NCBI RefSeq assembly: GCF_002837055.1
Contig: NZ_PDKP01000001.1
Span: 359,285 to 423,284, forward strand
Direction of reading: 5' to 3'
Length of the DNA: 64,000 nucleotides
From: Lactobacillus apis
GTDB lineage: Bacteria; Bacillota; Bacilli; Lactobacillales; Lactobacillaceae
In this document: piece after piece, positions 48,681-57,217 of the stretch
How positions within the stretch are numbered: the stretch's first letter is position 1
Layout: each line of letters starts with the position of its first letter
Notes under the pieces: generated by a model
Seen by the model: only the letters and a program-made list of their open reading frames with translations
Told to the model about the DNA's origin: nothing
Database searches by the model: none
Translations under genes and position numbers: made by a program

Positions 48681-49418
48681 ATGAACAGTAATTTAACTTT
48701 AGAATTACCAAACTTTGAGGGACCATTAGATTTGCTCCTTCATTTAATCAAATCGCAAAAAATTGATATTTATGATATTCCGATTGCACAAATCACCAGT
48801 CAATATTTATCCTATTTGCATGAAATGCAAAGATTAAATTTAAAAATTGCTGGTGAGTATTTTGTGATGTCCTCAATGTTGTTACGAATTAAGTCACAGT
48901 CTTTATTACCCAAAAACGATTTTACGGAAGATGAGGGGCCTGAAGAAGACCCAAGGGATGAACTTGTTCAACAATTAGTGCAGTACTCAGTTTTTAAAAA
49001 GATTTCTGCTTATTTTAAAGAACGAAATGAGGAGGTTCCGATTACTGCTGCTAAAGAAGAAAGTGTTCCGCAAACTAAAAAAGTTCAGCCGCTACCATTA
49101 GGACAAATTACCTCCTCAGAATTGGCAAATACATTTATTGTAGTTCTGCAGCGGTTAAAAATTAGACAGCCTGACGCTGTCTCGGTTGACGTGAAGGAAA
49201 CGCCAATTACCGAAATGATTGATTACTTACACCAAAAATTGGCTACACAACGAAAAATCAGCTTTTTTTCTTGTACGGATAAAATGAAGAATTTATCTGA
49301 TGTAATCGGCTTGTTCTTAGCATTACTTGAGCTTTGTAAAAAGCAGGAAATCAGAGTGCAGCAGGCACATACCTTCGGTGACTTAGAACTAGAAAGAATA
49401 GACCAAAATGATAAGTAA
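48681..49418 (+). CDS. scpA: Segregation and condensation protein A
   Basis: Kleisin subunit of the Smc-ScpAB chromosome-organising complex. The 245-aa protein opens with the family signature [31 protein letters not shown], has an Smc-neck-binding N-terminal domain, a flexible middle and a C-terminal winged helix ([14 protein letters not shown]). It overlaps scpB by 11 nt. Confidence 0.96.
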   Translation: MNSNLTLELPNFEGPLDLLLHLIKSQKIDIYDIPIAQITSQYLSYLHEMQRLNLKIAGEYFVMSSMLLRIKSQSLLPKNDFTEDEGPEEDPRDELVQQLVQYSVFKKISAYFKERNEEVPITAAKEESVPQTKKVQPLPLGQITSSELANTFIVVLQRLKIRQPDAVSVDVKETPITEMIDYLHQKLATQRKISFFSCTDKMKNLSDVIGLFLALLELCKKQEIRVQQAHTFGDLELERIDQNDK

Positions 49419-50016
49419 AATAGCTCAATTAGAGGCTCTACTATATGTGGCAGGGGATAGCGGCATACCAACCAGTAACTTGTGTGATCTGATGCAAGTG
49501 GAGCATGCTGCATTGCGAGAACTAGCCAAGCAGTTAGCTGACAAACTAAGTAAAAATCCTGATTCTGGCCTCCAGGTATTGTATATAAATCACAGCTATA
49601 AATTAACTACAAGGCCTGAAGTAAGTGAGTTAGTCTCGAACTTTTTCCAAAAAGATGTTACAAAAACACTCAGTCAATCGGCACTTGAAATTCTGTCGAT
49701 AGTTGCTTATAAACAGCCAATTACTAGAGTTGAAATAGATGAAATTAGGGGAGTTAATTCCTCAGGTGCTTTGCAAACCTTGGTTTGGCGCGGTTTGATT
49801 AAAACCGAGGGGAAAAAAGATGTTCCGGGACATCCAAATTTATATGTAACTACAACATACTTTTTACAATATTTTGGCTATCAAAGTTTGGCTGATTTAC
49901 CTTTAATAGAAGATTTTGAAGATGAGAGCATTAACTCTGAGGGAGAAATTGATTTATTCTCTGCAAGAGGAAAAGCTGATGAAAATATTGCCAAGGCACA
50001 AAAGGGAGAAAAATAA
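49408..50016 (+). CDS. scpB: Segregation and condensation protein B
   Basis: Winged-helix partner that dimerises on ScpA. The 202-aa protein shows [15 protein letters not shown] at the start and the family signature [20 protein letters not shown], then [18 protein letters not shown]. It is coupled to scpA by an 11-nt overlap, and its stop overlaps the rluB start by 1 nt. Confidence 0.96.
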   Translation: MISKIAQLEALLYVAGDSGIPTSNLCDLMQVEHAALRELAKQLADKLSKNPDSGLQVLYINHSYKLTTRPEVSELVSNFFQKDVTKTLSQSALEILSIVAYKQPITRVEIDEIRGVNSSGALQTLVWRGLIKTEGKKDVPGHPNLYVTTTYFLQYFGYQSLADLPLIEDFEDESINSEGEIDLFSARGKADENIAKAQKGEK

Positions 50017-50735
50017 TGGTCTTACAACGATTACAAAAAGTTATTGCGGAAGCAGGCATTGCTTCACGTCGCGGCGCTGAAAAAATAATTCAAGAAGGTA
50101 GGGTAACGGTTGATGGTAATGTCGTTACTAAGCTTGGCACAAAAGTTGATACTTTCAGTAATATTACCGTCGATGGTGAGCCAATTGAGCGTGAGAGTCT
50201 GCACACATATCTTTTCTACAAACCGCGAGGCGTTGTTTCAACCGTTAAGGATGATAAGGGGCGTAAGACTGTGGTTGACTTCTTTAAAGATGTACCTTAT
50301 CGGTTATATCCAATTGGTCGTTTGGACTATGATACCTCAGGCTTGTTATTAATGACAAACGATGGTGAATTAGCTAACTTGATGATGCATCCACGTAACA
50401 AGGTAGCCAAAGTTTATGTGGCTAAAATTGAAGGTCAATTAACACCGGAAGAAATTAAAAAATTATCCTCTGGTGTAGAAATCGATCATCGTAAAAGCTC
50501 ACGTGCCAAGGTTAAAGTTGTTCGCACTGATAAAAAGAAAAAATTCCAAATTGTGCAGCTTACTATCCACGAAGGACATTACCATCAAGTTAAACGAATG
50601 TTTAAAGCAGTTGGGCATCAGGTTATTAAACTGTCACGTGAACGCTATTCATTTTTAACTTTAGAATCTCTTGTTTCAGGGAAGTATCGTGAATTATCTC
50701 ATGCTGAAGTTGACAGGCTAAAGCATGTGGACTAG
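50016..50735 (+). CDS. rluB: 23S rRNA pseudouridine synthase RluB
   Basis: Pseudouridine synthase of the RsuA family. The 239-aa protein has an N-terminal S4 domain (RLQKVIAEAGIASRRGAEKI), the catalytic Asp in IGRLDYDTSGLLL and the GHYHQVKRMF motif. Position next to scpB is typical of the RluB group acting on 23S helix 89-region uridines; the precise target is by homology only. The promoter of ribU lies within its last 30 bases. Confidence 0.93.
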   Translation: MVLQRLQKVIAEAGIASRRGAEKIIQEGRVTVDGNVVTKLGTKVDTFSNITVDGEPIERESLHTYLFYKPRGVVSTVKDDKGRKTVVDFFKDVPYRLYPIGRLDYDTSGLLLMTNDGELANLMMHPRNKVAKVYVAKIEGQLTPEEIKKLSSGVEIDHRKSSRAKVKVVRTDKKKKFQIVQLTIHEGHYHQVKRMFKAVGHQVIKLSRERYSFLTLESLVSGKYRELSHAEVDRLKHVD

Positions 50736-50738
50736 TAT
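50710..50738 (+). promoter_or_regulatory. Predicted promoter for the FMN-riboswitch/ribU unit
   Basis: Perfect TTGACA (50710-50715), 17-bp spacer, TAGTAT (50733-50738), overlapping the end of rluB. Confidence 0.65.
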
Positions 50739-50763
50739 ATGTTTGTAATTAAATATAAGTTTG

Positions 50764-50873
50764 TTGTCTTCATGGCAGGGTGAAAATCCCGACCGGTGGT
50801 GAGAGTCCACGACCCACGCAAGTGGTGGAATCAGTTATGATACCGATAGTTAAAGTCTAGATGAAAGAAGACA
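50764..50873 (+). promoter_or_regulatory. FMN riboswitch (RFN element)
   Basis: Closing stem P1 is TGTCTTC (50765-50771) with GAAGACA (50866-50872). Core consensus blocks are present: GGCAGGGTGAAAATCCCGAC, CGGTGGTGAGAGTCC, GACCCACG, GGTGGAATCAGT, ACCGATAGTTAAAGTC and GGATGAAAGAAG-like TAGATGAAAG. It binds flavin mononucleotide and controls the riboflavin transporter downstream. Confidence 0.96.
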
Positions 50874-50930
50874 GACTAAACTTAAGCTGTGAATGATGTA
50901 TATGAGATATGGGTTCATTCCATTTAAGCG

Positions 50931-50966
50931 GGTCTGTTGCTGGGAGCAACAGACCTGTTGTTTTTT
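50931..50966 (+). terminator. Riboswitch-controlled terminator upstream of ribU
   Basis: Perfect 11-bp stem GGTCTGTTGCT / AGCAACAGACC with a 3-nt loop, followed by TGTTG and six Ts. It lies between the FMN riboswitch and the ribU ribosome site, so FMN binding likely leads to termination. Confidence 0.88.
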
Positions 50967-50979
50967 GGAGGAAAACATA

Positions 50980-51654
50980 TTGAAAAGGAAAAATACTAGT
51001 AATTTAGCCAATATTATTGCATACGCTCTAATCGGTACAATTGCATTCATTTTAATGGAAATTGCTTTTCCATTGCCTGTTGCCAGCTTTTTGAAGTTTG
51101 ATTTTTCGGATGTTATCGTGACGATTGGAACATTTCTATTTGGACCTTTGCCTGGCTTGTTTATCGCTTTTATCAGAATGCTAATTAATTTGATATATAA
51201 TGGTTTTGCGTTGCCAAGTATTATTGGTCAATTAGCAGCTTTACTTGCATCCATGTCATTTGCATTACCGTTTTACTTTGTTACCAAAGATCTTTCTGTT
51301 GACGAAAAAAACGCAACAAAAAGACACCTGAAGCCACTTTTGGGAATATTAATTGGGATTGTCGCAATGACAATTGTTTTGGCAACATTGAATGCACTTG
51401 TTCTAACACCAATTTATGCTGTATCAACAGTACCAAATCTACCTGCTATTCACGGTTATTCTGGTTTACTTAACTTCACAGAAAAGGTTTATTTAGGGCA
51501 ATTACTTCATATTCCATCAATGAGTGCCTACATTTTCGGAATCATTGTGCCATTTAATTTATTAAAGGGCGCAATTAATGGTGTAGTTGTATTTTTACTA
51601 TTTGAAACTGTTCTAAGAAGCTTAAAACCATTCGTGCGTAAATATTTCAAGTAA
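50980..51654 (+). CDS. ribU: Riboflavin ECF transporter S component RibU
   Basis: Substrate-binding membrane subunit that takes up riboflavin with a shared ECF energy module. From TTG 50980 (after GGAGG) the protein is 224 aa with about six membrane helices; FDFSDVIVTIGTFLFGPLPG matches the RibU signature. The longer ORF reading from 50893 would run through the terminator hairpin and is rejected. Control by the FMN riboswitch confirms the substrate class. Confidence 0.95.
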   Translation: MKRKNTSNLANIIAYALIGTIAFILMEIAFPLPVASFLKFDFSDVIVTIGTFLFGPLPGLFIAFIRMLINLIYNGFALPSIIGQLAALLASMSFALPFYFVTKDLSVDEKNATKRHLKPLLGILIGIVAMTIVLATLNALVLTPIYAVSTVPNLPAIHGYSGLLNFTEKVYLGQLLHIPSMSAYIFGIIVPFNLLKGAINGVVVFLLFETVLRSLKPFVRKYFK

Positions 51655-51670
51655 AATAAATAAGTATACG

Positions 51671-51697
51671 AAGCGTTAGGATTTTCCTAGCGCTTTT
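51671..51697 (+). terminator. Terminator after ribU
   Basis: AAGCGTTAGG pairs with CCTAGCGCTT, one G-U pair, then T-rich sequence. Confidence 0.75.
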
Positions 51698-51710
51698 ATT
51701 TTACTTAAAC

Positions 51711-51741
51711 ATGTTGTTTTTATTTCAACATCTAGTATAAT
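51711..51741 (+). promoter_or_regulatory. Promoter with overlapping inverted repeat, reductase/Rrf2 operon
   Basis: TTGTTT (51714-51719), 16-bp spacer, TATAAT (51736-51741). An inverted repeat ATGTTG-N9-CAACAT (51711-51731) overlaps the -35 and spacer, the right place for a repressor. The Rrf2-type regulator encoded downstream is the obvious candidate, by inference. Confidence 0.5.
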
Positions 51742-51786
51742 ATAACTTGTTAATTATAAACCAACATGAAAGAAAGGCGTTTATTA

Positions 51787-52638
51787 ATGAAATATGCTGT
51801 TACTGCTGCTACAGGCAACTTTGGTTTGTTAGCAGTCAATTATTTATCAAAGTTAGTTGATCAAAAAGATATTATTGTTATCGCTAGAAATAAGCAAAAA
51901 GCTCAACAACTTTTCCCAGATTTTGAAATTAGAAAAGGCAATTATGATAGTGTAGAAGAAATGACTGACGCACTTAAAGGAATTGATCGCGTACTCTTTA
52001 TTTCATCACAGCCTGGTGGTTCGGTAGAGCGTAGTTTTCAACATCAGAATGTTGTTTCTGCACTTCAAAAAAATCATGTGAGCTTTGTGGCTTATACTAG
52101 TTTTGCTAATGCGCAATCTTCAAAAACTGCATTGGCAGCTGACCATAATCTGACAGAAAACCTAATTGAAGAAGCAGACATCCCACATTCATTTTTACGA
52201 AACAATTGGTATTTAGAAAATGAGGCTGGCTTTTTTGAAAGTGGAAAGTCGCGCCAAAAGGCTATTTACTGGGCAGGTAATAAAGCAGGTTGGGCGCTTG
52301 AGCGTGAATATGCGGAAGCTGCAGCAAAAGTTCTTACTTCTGAAAAGCCACAAGCAATTTATGAATTTTCAGGCAAAGCAGTTACATATGAAGTGCTAGG
52401 AGAAGCTTTGAATAAGGCACTTGTTCAGCCATGTGATGTTGCACAGGTTTCTAAAGAGGAGTATACTCTTGATTTAGAAAATCAGGGCTTAGACAATCAA
52501 ACAGCTGCATTATATGCTTCCTTCCAGGATCCAATTGACAATGGTTCGTTAAATGAAAACAGCAGTGATCTGCAAAACGTACTTGGAAGAGAATTGACTA
52601 CTCTAAGTGATGGTATCAAAGAGATACTTTCGAAGTAA
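51787..52638 (+). CDS. NmrA-type NAD(P)H-binding reductase
   Basis: 283-aa atypical SDR. The Rossmann motif is AATGNFG (residues 6-12), with SQPGG and a TSFANAQSS segment typical of the NmrA/QOR2-like quinone oxidoreductase group. The start is ATG 51787 (MKYAVTAATGNFG), after AAAGAAAGG; ATG 51766 lies before that site. It lies directly upstream of an Rrf2-type regulator, suggesting a redox- or electrophile-responsive pair. Substrate unknown. Confidence 0.88.
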   Translation: MKYAVTAATGNFGLLAVNYLSKLVDQKDIIVIARNKQKAQQLFPDFEIRKGNYDSVEEMTDALKGIDRVLFISSQPGGSVERSFQHQNVVSALQKNHVSFVAYTSFANAQSSKTALAADHNLTENLIEEADIPHSFLRNNWYLENEAGFFESGKSRQKAIYWAGNKAGWALEREYAEAAAKVLTSEKPQAIYEFSGKAVTYEVLGEALNKALVQPCDVAQVSKEEYTLDLENQGLDNQTAALYASFQDPIDNGSLNENSSDLQNVLGRELTTLSDGIKEILSK

Positions 52639-52649
52639 GGTGAGGACAA

Positions 52650-53078
52650 ATCAAATACTCATATAAATTAAGTGACGCGATTCATTTGCTAGCTTATCTA
52701 GTAATATGTTCGGACTGTGACCAATCTAGCAAAGCAATCGCTGCCAGTATTGAAGCAAATCCGAGTGTAATTAGAAGTTTGATGAGTGATTTGAAAAAGT
52801 CCAACATCATTACTGGGCGTCAAGGCTTAGCTAAACCAACCCTAACCAGAAATCCCGCAGAAATTAGTATTTTTGATATTTACCAAGCAATTAATATCAA
52901 TCATCATTTTTTGCATGTTGATCCTGAGACTAATCCCAAATGTATTGTTGGTGGCAATATTCAGGAAGTATTAGGGGAAGTCTATTCTCAAATTGAACAA
53001 AGTGCACAACAAAAAATGAAAGAGATTTCTCTACAAGAAGTTGTAAATCAAATTTTGCAAAAAAATAAAGATAAGTAA
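52650..53078 (+). CDS. Rrf2 family transcriptional regulator, probable ATC start
   Basis: Winged-helix regulator. The recognisable family start is KYSYKLSDAIHLLAYLVI, which requires reading from the ATC codon at 52650; the region has AAGGTGAGG (52637-52645) at about the right distance and an in-frame TGA at 52641. The first conventional start, TTG 52686, would remove the first helix. From ATC the protein is 142 aa. It has NPKCIVGGNIQEVL in the usual Cys-loop region but only one Cys there, so it is not expected to bind an Fe-S cluster of the IscR type. It likely controls its upstream neighbour. Confidence 0.78.
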   Translation: MKYSYKLSDAIHLLAYLVICSDCDQSSKAIAASIEANPSVIRSLMSDLKKSNIITGRQGLAKPTLTRNPAEISIFDIYQAININHHFLHVDPETNPKCIVGGNIQEVLGEVYSQIEQSAQQKMKEISLQEVVNQILQKNKDK

Positions 53079-53085
53079 ATTGACA

Positions 53086-53124
53086 AATAATCTAGAAAAA
53101 GGAATTTTTCTAGATTATTTTTTG
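53086..53124 (+). terminator. Terminator after the Rrf2 gene
   Basis: Perfect 15-bp inverted repeat AATAATCTAGAAAAA / TTTTTCTAGATTATT with a 4-nt loop and trailing Ts. Confidence 0.9.
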
Positions 53125-53183
53125 TCCATTTTAATTAGTAAATATGCTAAAATTAAGCCAGCTAGGTTGAAGGAGTTTTTTAA

Positions 53184-53663
53184 ATGCAGCAAAACCATGA
53201 AGGACCATATAAACACTATGAACGTCCTAGCAGCAAAAGAGCGATAATAAATAAAACTGGCTCTCGAGCATGGCAAGTGACAGTTATTTTTTTGGTTGTT
53301 ATCTTAGTAGCACTTGTTCCAATAGTTCATCACTTGTCTTCGGCTGAAAAGACGAATGAACGGGTTGTTGAATTGCAAAAGTCAACTAAGAAAAAGGTGC
53401 ATTCTAAGCTTAAAAAGATGCGCAAGAAAAAAACTAAATCTACTGTCCAGAAACAGACTAGGAAAAAGCCGCAGGTTAACTCCCAAGGTGAGATTAAAAC
53501 TAAGAAGAAAATTTCACAGCCAACAGAGTATACTGTACAAACAGGGGATTCTCTGACCAGTATAGCGGATAAATTCCATTTAACAGTTGATGAGTTGATT
53601 CAGATTAATCAACTTGATTCAACCGGTCAAGTTAATGCTGGACAAGTTCTTAAATTAAAATAA
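53184..53663 (+). CDS. LysM-domain membrane-anchored protein
   Basis: 159-aa protein with a cytoplasmic N-terminal tail, one membrane segment (about residues 30-52), a highly basic Lys/Arg linker (about 65-110) and a C-terminal LysM domain (YTVQTGDSLTSIADKFHL) that binds peptidoglycan. It is probably anchored with the LysM outside. No enzymatic domain. GAAGGAG precedes ATG 53184. It lies just upstream of cmk. Confidence 0.9.
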   Translation: MQQNHEGPYKHYERPSSKRAIINKTGSRAWQVTVIFLVVILVALVPIVHHLSSAEKTNERVVELQKSTKKKVHSKLKKMRKKKTKSTVQKQTRKKPQVNSQGEIKTKKKISQPTEYTVQTGDSLTSIADKFHLTVDELIQINQLDSTGQVNAGQVLKLK

Positions 53664-53677
53664 ATTGTAGAAAGGTT

Positions 53678-53698
53678 GGGACATACAGTCCCTTTTTT
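53678..53698 (+). terminator. Short hairpin with T-run directly before cmk
   Basis: GGGAC-ATACA-GTCCC followed by six Ts, ending 6 nt before the cmk start codon. It can serve as a weak terminator for the LysM gene, but it also separates cmk's only Shine-Dalgarno-like sequence from its ATG. Confidence 0.6.
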
Positions 53699-53704
53699 AT
53701 TGGC

Positions 53705-54379
53705 ATGCAAGTAGCAATTGATGGACCAGCTTCAGCTGGGAAAAGTACAGTAGCAAAGATTATTGCGCAAAAATTGAATTTTACATATATTGATACAGGA
53801 GCAATGTATCGTGCTTGTACGGTTATCGCAAAAGAAAATAACCTAGATTATGGTGATGAGCAAGGTATCTTAGCTGTAATCGACCGCAATGAAATCCAAC
53901 TTAAAGCGGTTGACGGTAAGCAAAAAGTATACGCTGGAGACGAGGACATCACTCGTGATGTCCGCTTACCTGAAATTTCAGCCAATGTTTCTCAAGTTTC
54001 AGCTCTTCCAAAAATTAGAGAGAAAATGGTCAGCCTTCAAAGAAAAATGGCAGGCAAAATGAATGTGGTAATGGACGGAAGAGACATTGGAACTACAGTT
54101 CTACCAAATGCAGAAGTAAAAATATTTTTGGTTGCAACAGCTCATTCTCGAGCTCAAAGAAGAATGCTTGACTTGAAGCAACAAGGAATTAAAAGTGACC
54201 AAACCTTACAGGAGATAGAGCAGAGTATTCAGGAAAGAGACTATAAAGATTCTCATCGTCAAATTTCTCCTTTAAAAAAGGCAGCTGATGCTGTTGAAAT
54301 TGACACAACTGAGATGAATATTGACCAAGTAGTTGAAGCAATTTTGGCGCGAATCAAAAAATCTCAAAAAAATATTTAA
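53705..54379 (+). CDS. cmk: Cytidylate kinase
   Basis: Phosphorylates CMP and dCMP. The 224-aa protein begins QVAIDGPASAGKSTVAKI (P-loop) and has DTGAMYRA, the RDIGTTVLPNAEVKIFL motif and a C-terminal lid region. ATG 53705 is fixed by homology, but no Shine-Dalgarno lies at normal distance: AGAAAGG (53669-53675) is 29 nt upstream, with a GGGAC/GTCCC hairpin between. cmk followed by rpsA and der is conserved. Confidence 0.96.
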   Translation: MQVAIDGPASAGKSTVAKIIAQKLNFTYIDTGAMYRACTVIAKENNLDYGDEQGILAVIDRNEIQLKAVDGKQKVYAGDEDITRDVRLPEISANVSQVSALPKIREKMVSLQRKMAGKMNVVMDGRDIGTTVLPNAEVKIFLVATAHSRAQRRMLDLKQQGIKSDQTLQEIEQSIQERDYKDSHRQISPLKKAADAVEIDTTEMNIDQVVEAILARIKKSQKNI

Positions 54380-54451
54380 AAAACGGGCTAAAAGAGTAGA
54401 AAAATATCTTACTTTCATTTAGAATTAGATTATGATATTGGGAGGTAAATA

Positions 54452-55660
54452 ATGTCAGAAAACAGTAATCAATTTTTAGATGCATTAAAGCAAATGCAAG
54501 GAGTTGAGGTTGGCGATATTGTAGACGTTGAAGTTTTAGACGTTGAAGATGGTCAAATCGATGTTGGTGTAGAAAATGCTGGTGTCGAAGGTGTTGTTCC
54601 TCGTCGTGAATTCACTTCAGATCGCAACTTAGACTTACGCGAAGCAGTTAAACCAGGCGATAAATTCAAAGCTTTAGTTTTGAGAAAAGCTGGTGGTGAC
54701 AAGGAGAACGGTGAGTTCTTCTTCTCAGTAACTCGTCTTAAGGAAAGAGAAGCTTATGACGAATTACAAAAAGACTTCGAAGAAGGTAAAACAATCGAGG
54801 GTACTGTTACTTCATCAGTACGTGGTGGTTTATTAGTTGATGTTGGTACTAGAGGTTTCTTACCAGCTTCACTTATTTCTAACCGTTATGTTTCTGATCT
54901 TAAACCTTACATTGGTAAAACAATGAAGCTTAAGATTACAGAAATTGACCCAAGTAAGAACCGTCTGATTCTTTCTCACAAAGACTTAATCGAAGAAGAA
55001 CGTGAAGAAGCCTTTGATAAAGTTGCATCACAACTAGTTGTTGGTGATGTAGTTGAAGGTAAAGTATCTCGTTTAACTAATTTTGGTGCCTTTGTTGATG
55101 TTGGTGGTGTGGACGGTTTAGTTCACATATCTGAAATTTCATACAAGCACGTGGACAAACCTAGTGATGCTTTGAAGGTTGGTCAAGATGTTAAAGTTAA
55201 AGTAATCGGTATAGACGATGACAGACATCGTATCTCCCTTTCAATTAAACAAACTGAGCCTTCCCCATTTGAGCAAGCTACTGCTGAATTAAACGAAGGC
55301 GATATCTTTGAAGGCGAAGTTAAGTCTTTAACTAACTTCGGTGCTTTTGTTGAAGTTGCTGACGGCATTCAAGGCTTAGTACATGTTTCTGAAATTTCAT
55401 TTAAGCATGTAGATAAGCCAAGTGATGTTTTGGAAGTTGGACAAAAGGTTAAGGTTAAGGTTTTAAACATTGACCCTAGTGAACGTAGAATTTCTCTTTC
55501 AATGAAGGCTGCAGATTCTAAAGGTTCTGAAAATAGCGAAGAATCACATTCACACAGTTCATACAACAAAAACGCAGTTAACAAGAAGTATATGAGCAAT
55601 GATGACAGCGGTTTTGCATTAGGTGACATAATTGGTGACCAATTGAAAGATCGTCGTTAG
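54452..55660 (+). CDS. rpsA: 30S ribosomal protein S1 homologue
   Basis: 402-aa RNA-binding protein of four S1 domains: residues about 18-86, 106-170, 190-258 and 276-344 (the last two share the segment NFGAFVxV). This is the short Gram-positive form; six-domain S1 is found in Gram-negatives. It ends in a Ser/Asn-rich acidic tail (SEESHSHSS). AGGAGG precedes ATG 54452. It sits in the conserved cmk-rpsA-der order. Confidence 0.94.
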   Translation: MSENSNQFLDALKQMQGVEVGDIVDVEVLDVEDGQIDVGVENAGVEGVVPRREFTSDRNLDLREAVKPGDKFKALVLRKAGGDKENGEFFFSVTRLKEREAYDELQKDFEEGKTIEGTVTSSVRGGLLVDVGTRGFLPASLISNRYVSDLKPYIGKTMKLKITEIDPSKNRLILSHKDLIEEEREEAFDKVASQLVVGDVVEGKVSRLTNFGAFVDVGGVDGLVHISEISYKHVDKPSDALKVGQDVKVKVIGIDDDRHRISLSIKQTEPSPFEQATAELNEGDIFEGEVKSLTNFGAFVEVADGIQGLVHVSEISFKHVDKPSDVLEVGQKVKVKVLNIDPSERRISLSMKAADSKGSENSEESHSHSSYNKNAVNKKYMSNDDSGFALGDIIGDQLKDRR

Positions 55661-55669
55661 TTTTTAATT

Positions 55670-55701
55670 AAAAGAGCCGACTTTGTTAAGTCGGCTCTTT
55701 T
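55670..55701 (+). terminator. Terminator after rpsA
   Basis: AAAAGAGCCGACTT pairs with AAGTCGGCTCTTTT around a 4-nt loop. Confidence 0.9.
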
Positions 55702-55721
55702 ATTGTTAGGAGGCTGGAAAT

Positions 55722-57032
55722 ATGGTTTTACCCGTAGTTGCTATTGTTGGACAACCAAATGTTGGTAAATCAACGCTTTTCAACCGGATTATTAATGAGC
55801 GTTTGGCAATCGTCGAAGACAAGCCAGGGGTAACCCGAGACCGAAACTACGCACAAGCTGAATGGCTAGGGCACAAATTTGATTTGATCGATACCGGTGG
55901 TATTACTTGGGAAGACGGCCGGATAGAGGATGAGATCAGGGCACAGGCTGAAATAGCAATTGACGAAGCAGATGTCATTGTTGCTTTGACTAGTGCAACA
56001 AATCAAGTAACCAATTTGGACGAACGTATCGCACAAATGCTTTACCAGACTAAAAAACCTGTAATTTTGGCAGTTAATAAGGCCGATAATCCTGAACAAA
56101 GAATGGATATTTATGATTTCTACAGTTTAGGTCTTGGCGAGCCAATTCCAATTTCAAGTGTTCATGGTACTGGTATAGGTGATTTGCTAGATCGAATCGT
56201 CAGTGAATTACCAAAAGACTTGGACAATAATGACAATGATCAGATTTCTTTCAGTGTTATTGGGCGTCCTAATGTTGGAAAATCATCAATTGTCAACCGG
56301 TTACTCGGTGAAAAACGAGTAATCGTGAACAATGAGGAAGGAACAACTAGAGATGCAGTTGACACACCATTTGAAGGTGAGGATGGAACTAAGTATCGTA
56401 TAGTTGATACTGCAGGAATCAGACGCCGTGGGAAAGTATACGAAAAAACTGAAAAGTACTCTGTAATGAGAGCAATGAGTGCAATTGAACATTCAAACGT
56501 AGTTTGTTTAGTTTTAGATGCAAGTACTGGTATCAGAGAACAGGATAAGCATGTGGCCGGATATGCACATGATGCTGGGCGTGGAATTATTATTGTTGTC
56601 AATAAATGGGATTTGCCAAAGAAGAATAGTAATAGTGGCAAGGAATTTGAACAAACAATAAGAGAAGAATTTCAGTACTTAGATTATGCACCTATTATTT
56701 TTGTTTCTGCTAAAACAGGACAAAATCTTGACCAGATTCCCAAAATGGTTAAACGTGTACACGAAAACCAAGTTCAGAGAATTAGGTCTAGTGTGCTAAA
56801 TGATCTATTGCTTGAAGCAAGTAAGTTAGTTCCAACACCAATGATTAAAGGAAAGCGACTTAGAGTATATTACATGACGCAAGTAGCAGTTAATCCACCT
56901 ACTTTTGTCGTTTTCGTAAACGAGCCGGAATTAATGCATTTTTCTTACGAAAGATTTTTGATTAATCAATTGCGAGATAACTTTGACTTTACCGGTACAC
57001 CAATTAAAGTTATCGGGCGTAAAAGAAAATAA
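55722..57032 (+). CDS. der: Ribosome-associated GTPase Der (EngA)
   Basis: Essential 50S assembly GTPase with two G domains. The 436-aa protein has [13 protein letters not shown] and DTGG (first domain), [13 protein letters not shown] and [11 protein letters not shown] (second), NKAD and NKWD, and a C-terminal KH-like domain ending [15 protein letters not shown] precedes ATG 55722. Confidence 0.97.
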   Translation: MVLPVVAIVGQPNVGKSTLFNRIINERLAIVEDKPGVTRDRNYAQAEWLGHKFDLIDTGGITWEDGRIEDEIRAQAEIAIDEADVIVALTSATNQVTNLDERIAQMLYQTKKPVILAVNKADNPEQRMDIYDFYSLGLGEPIPISSVHGTGIGDLLDRIVSELPKDLDNNDNDQISFSVIGRPNVGKSSIVNRLLGEKRVIVNNEEGTTRDAVDTPFEGEDGTKYRIVDTAGIRRRGKVYEKTEKYSVMRAMSAIEHSNVVCLVLDASTGIREQDKHVAGYAHDAGRGIIIVVNKWDLPKKNSNSGKEFEQTIREEFQYLDYAPIIFVSAKTGQNLDQIPKMVKRVHENQVQRIRSSVLNDLLLEASKLVPTPMIKGKRLRVYYMTQVAVNPPTFVVFVNEPELMHFSYERFLINQLRDNFDFTGTPIKVIGRKRK

Positions 57033-57080
57033 CTTTGTATCTACCAAATAAAGAAAAATGGCATTTTTTGCCTAAATCAC

Positions 57081-57109
57081 TTGTTGTACTATAGGTTTTG
57101 TGCTATTTT
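57081..57109 (+). promoter_or_regulatory. Possible upstream promoter P1 of hup
   Basis: TTGTTG (57081-57086), 17-bp spacer, TATTTT (57104-57109). Transcription would begin inside the left arm of the inverted repeat. Confidence 0.35.
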
Positions 57110-57155
57110 GAAACAAGGAAAGAATGATTAGGAAAGAATCATTATTCCTTGTTTC
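57110..57155 (+). repeat. Long inverted repeat upstream of hup
   Basis: Outer arms GAAACAAGGAA (57110-57120) and TTCCTTGTTTC (57145-57155) are perfect; inner arms AATGATT (57123) and AATCATT (57137) are also perfect, with a 7-nt loop. No T-run follows. It may be an operator, an RNA leader structure, or an end-of-transcript structure for der. Confidence 0.75.
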
Positions 57156-57159
57156 TCTA

Positions 57160-57187
57160 TTGAGAAATAAGTATGAATTTCTATTAT
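57160..57187 (+). promoter_or_regulatory. Predicted promoter P2 of hup
   Basis: TTGAGA (57160-57165), 16-bp spacer, TATTAT (57182-57187), immediately downstream of the inverted repeat and close to the ribosome site. Confidence 0.55.
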
Positions 57188-57217
57188 GAAATTCAATTTT
57201 GGGAGGTGAATTTCCGA

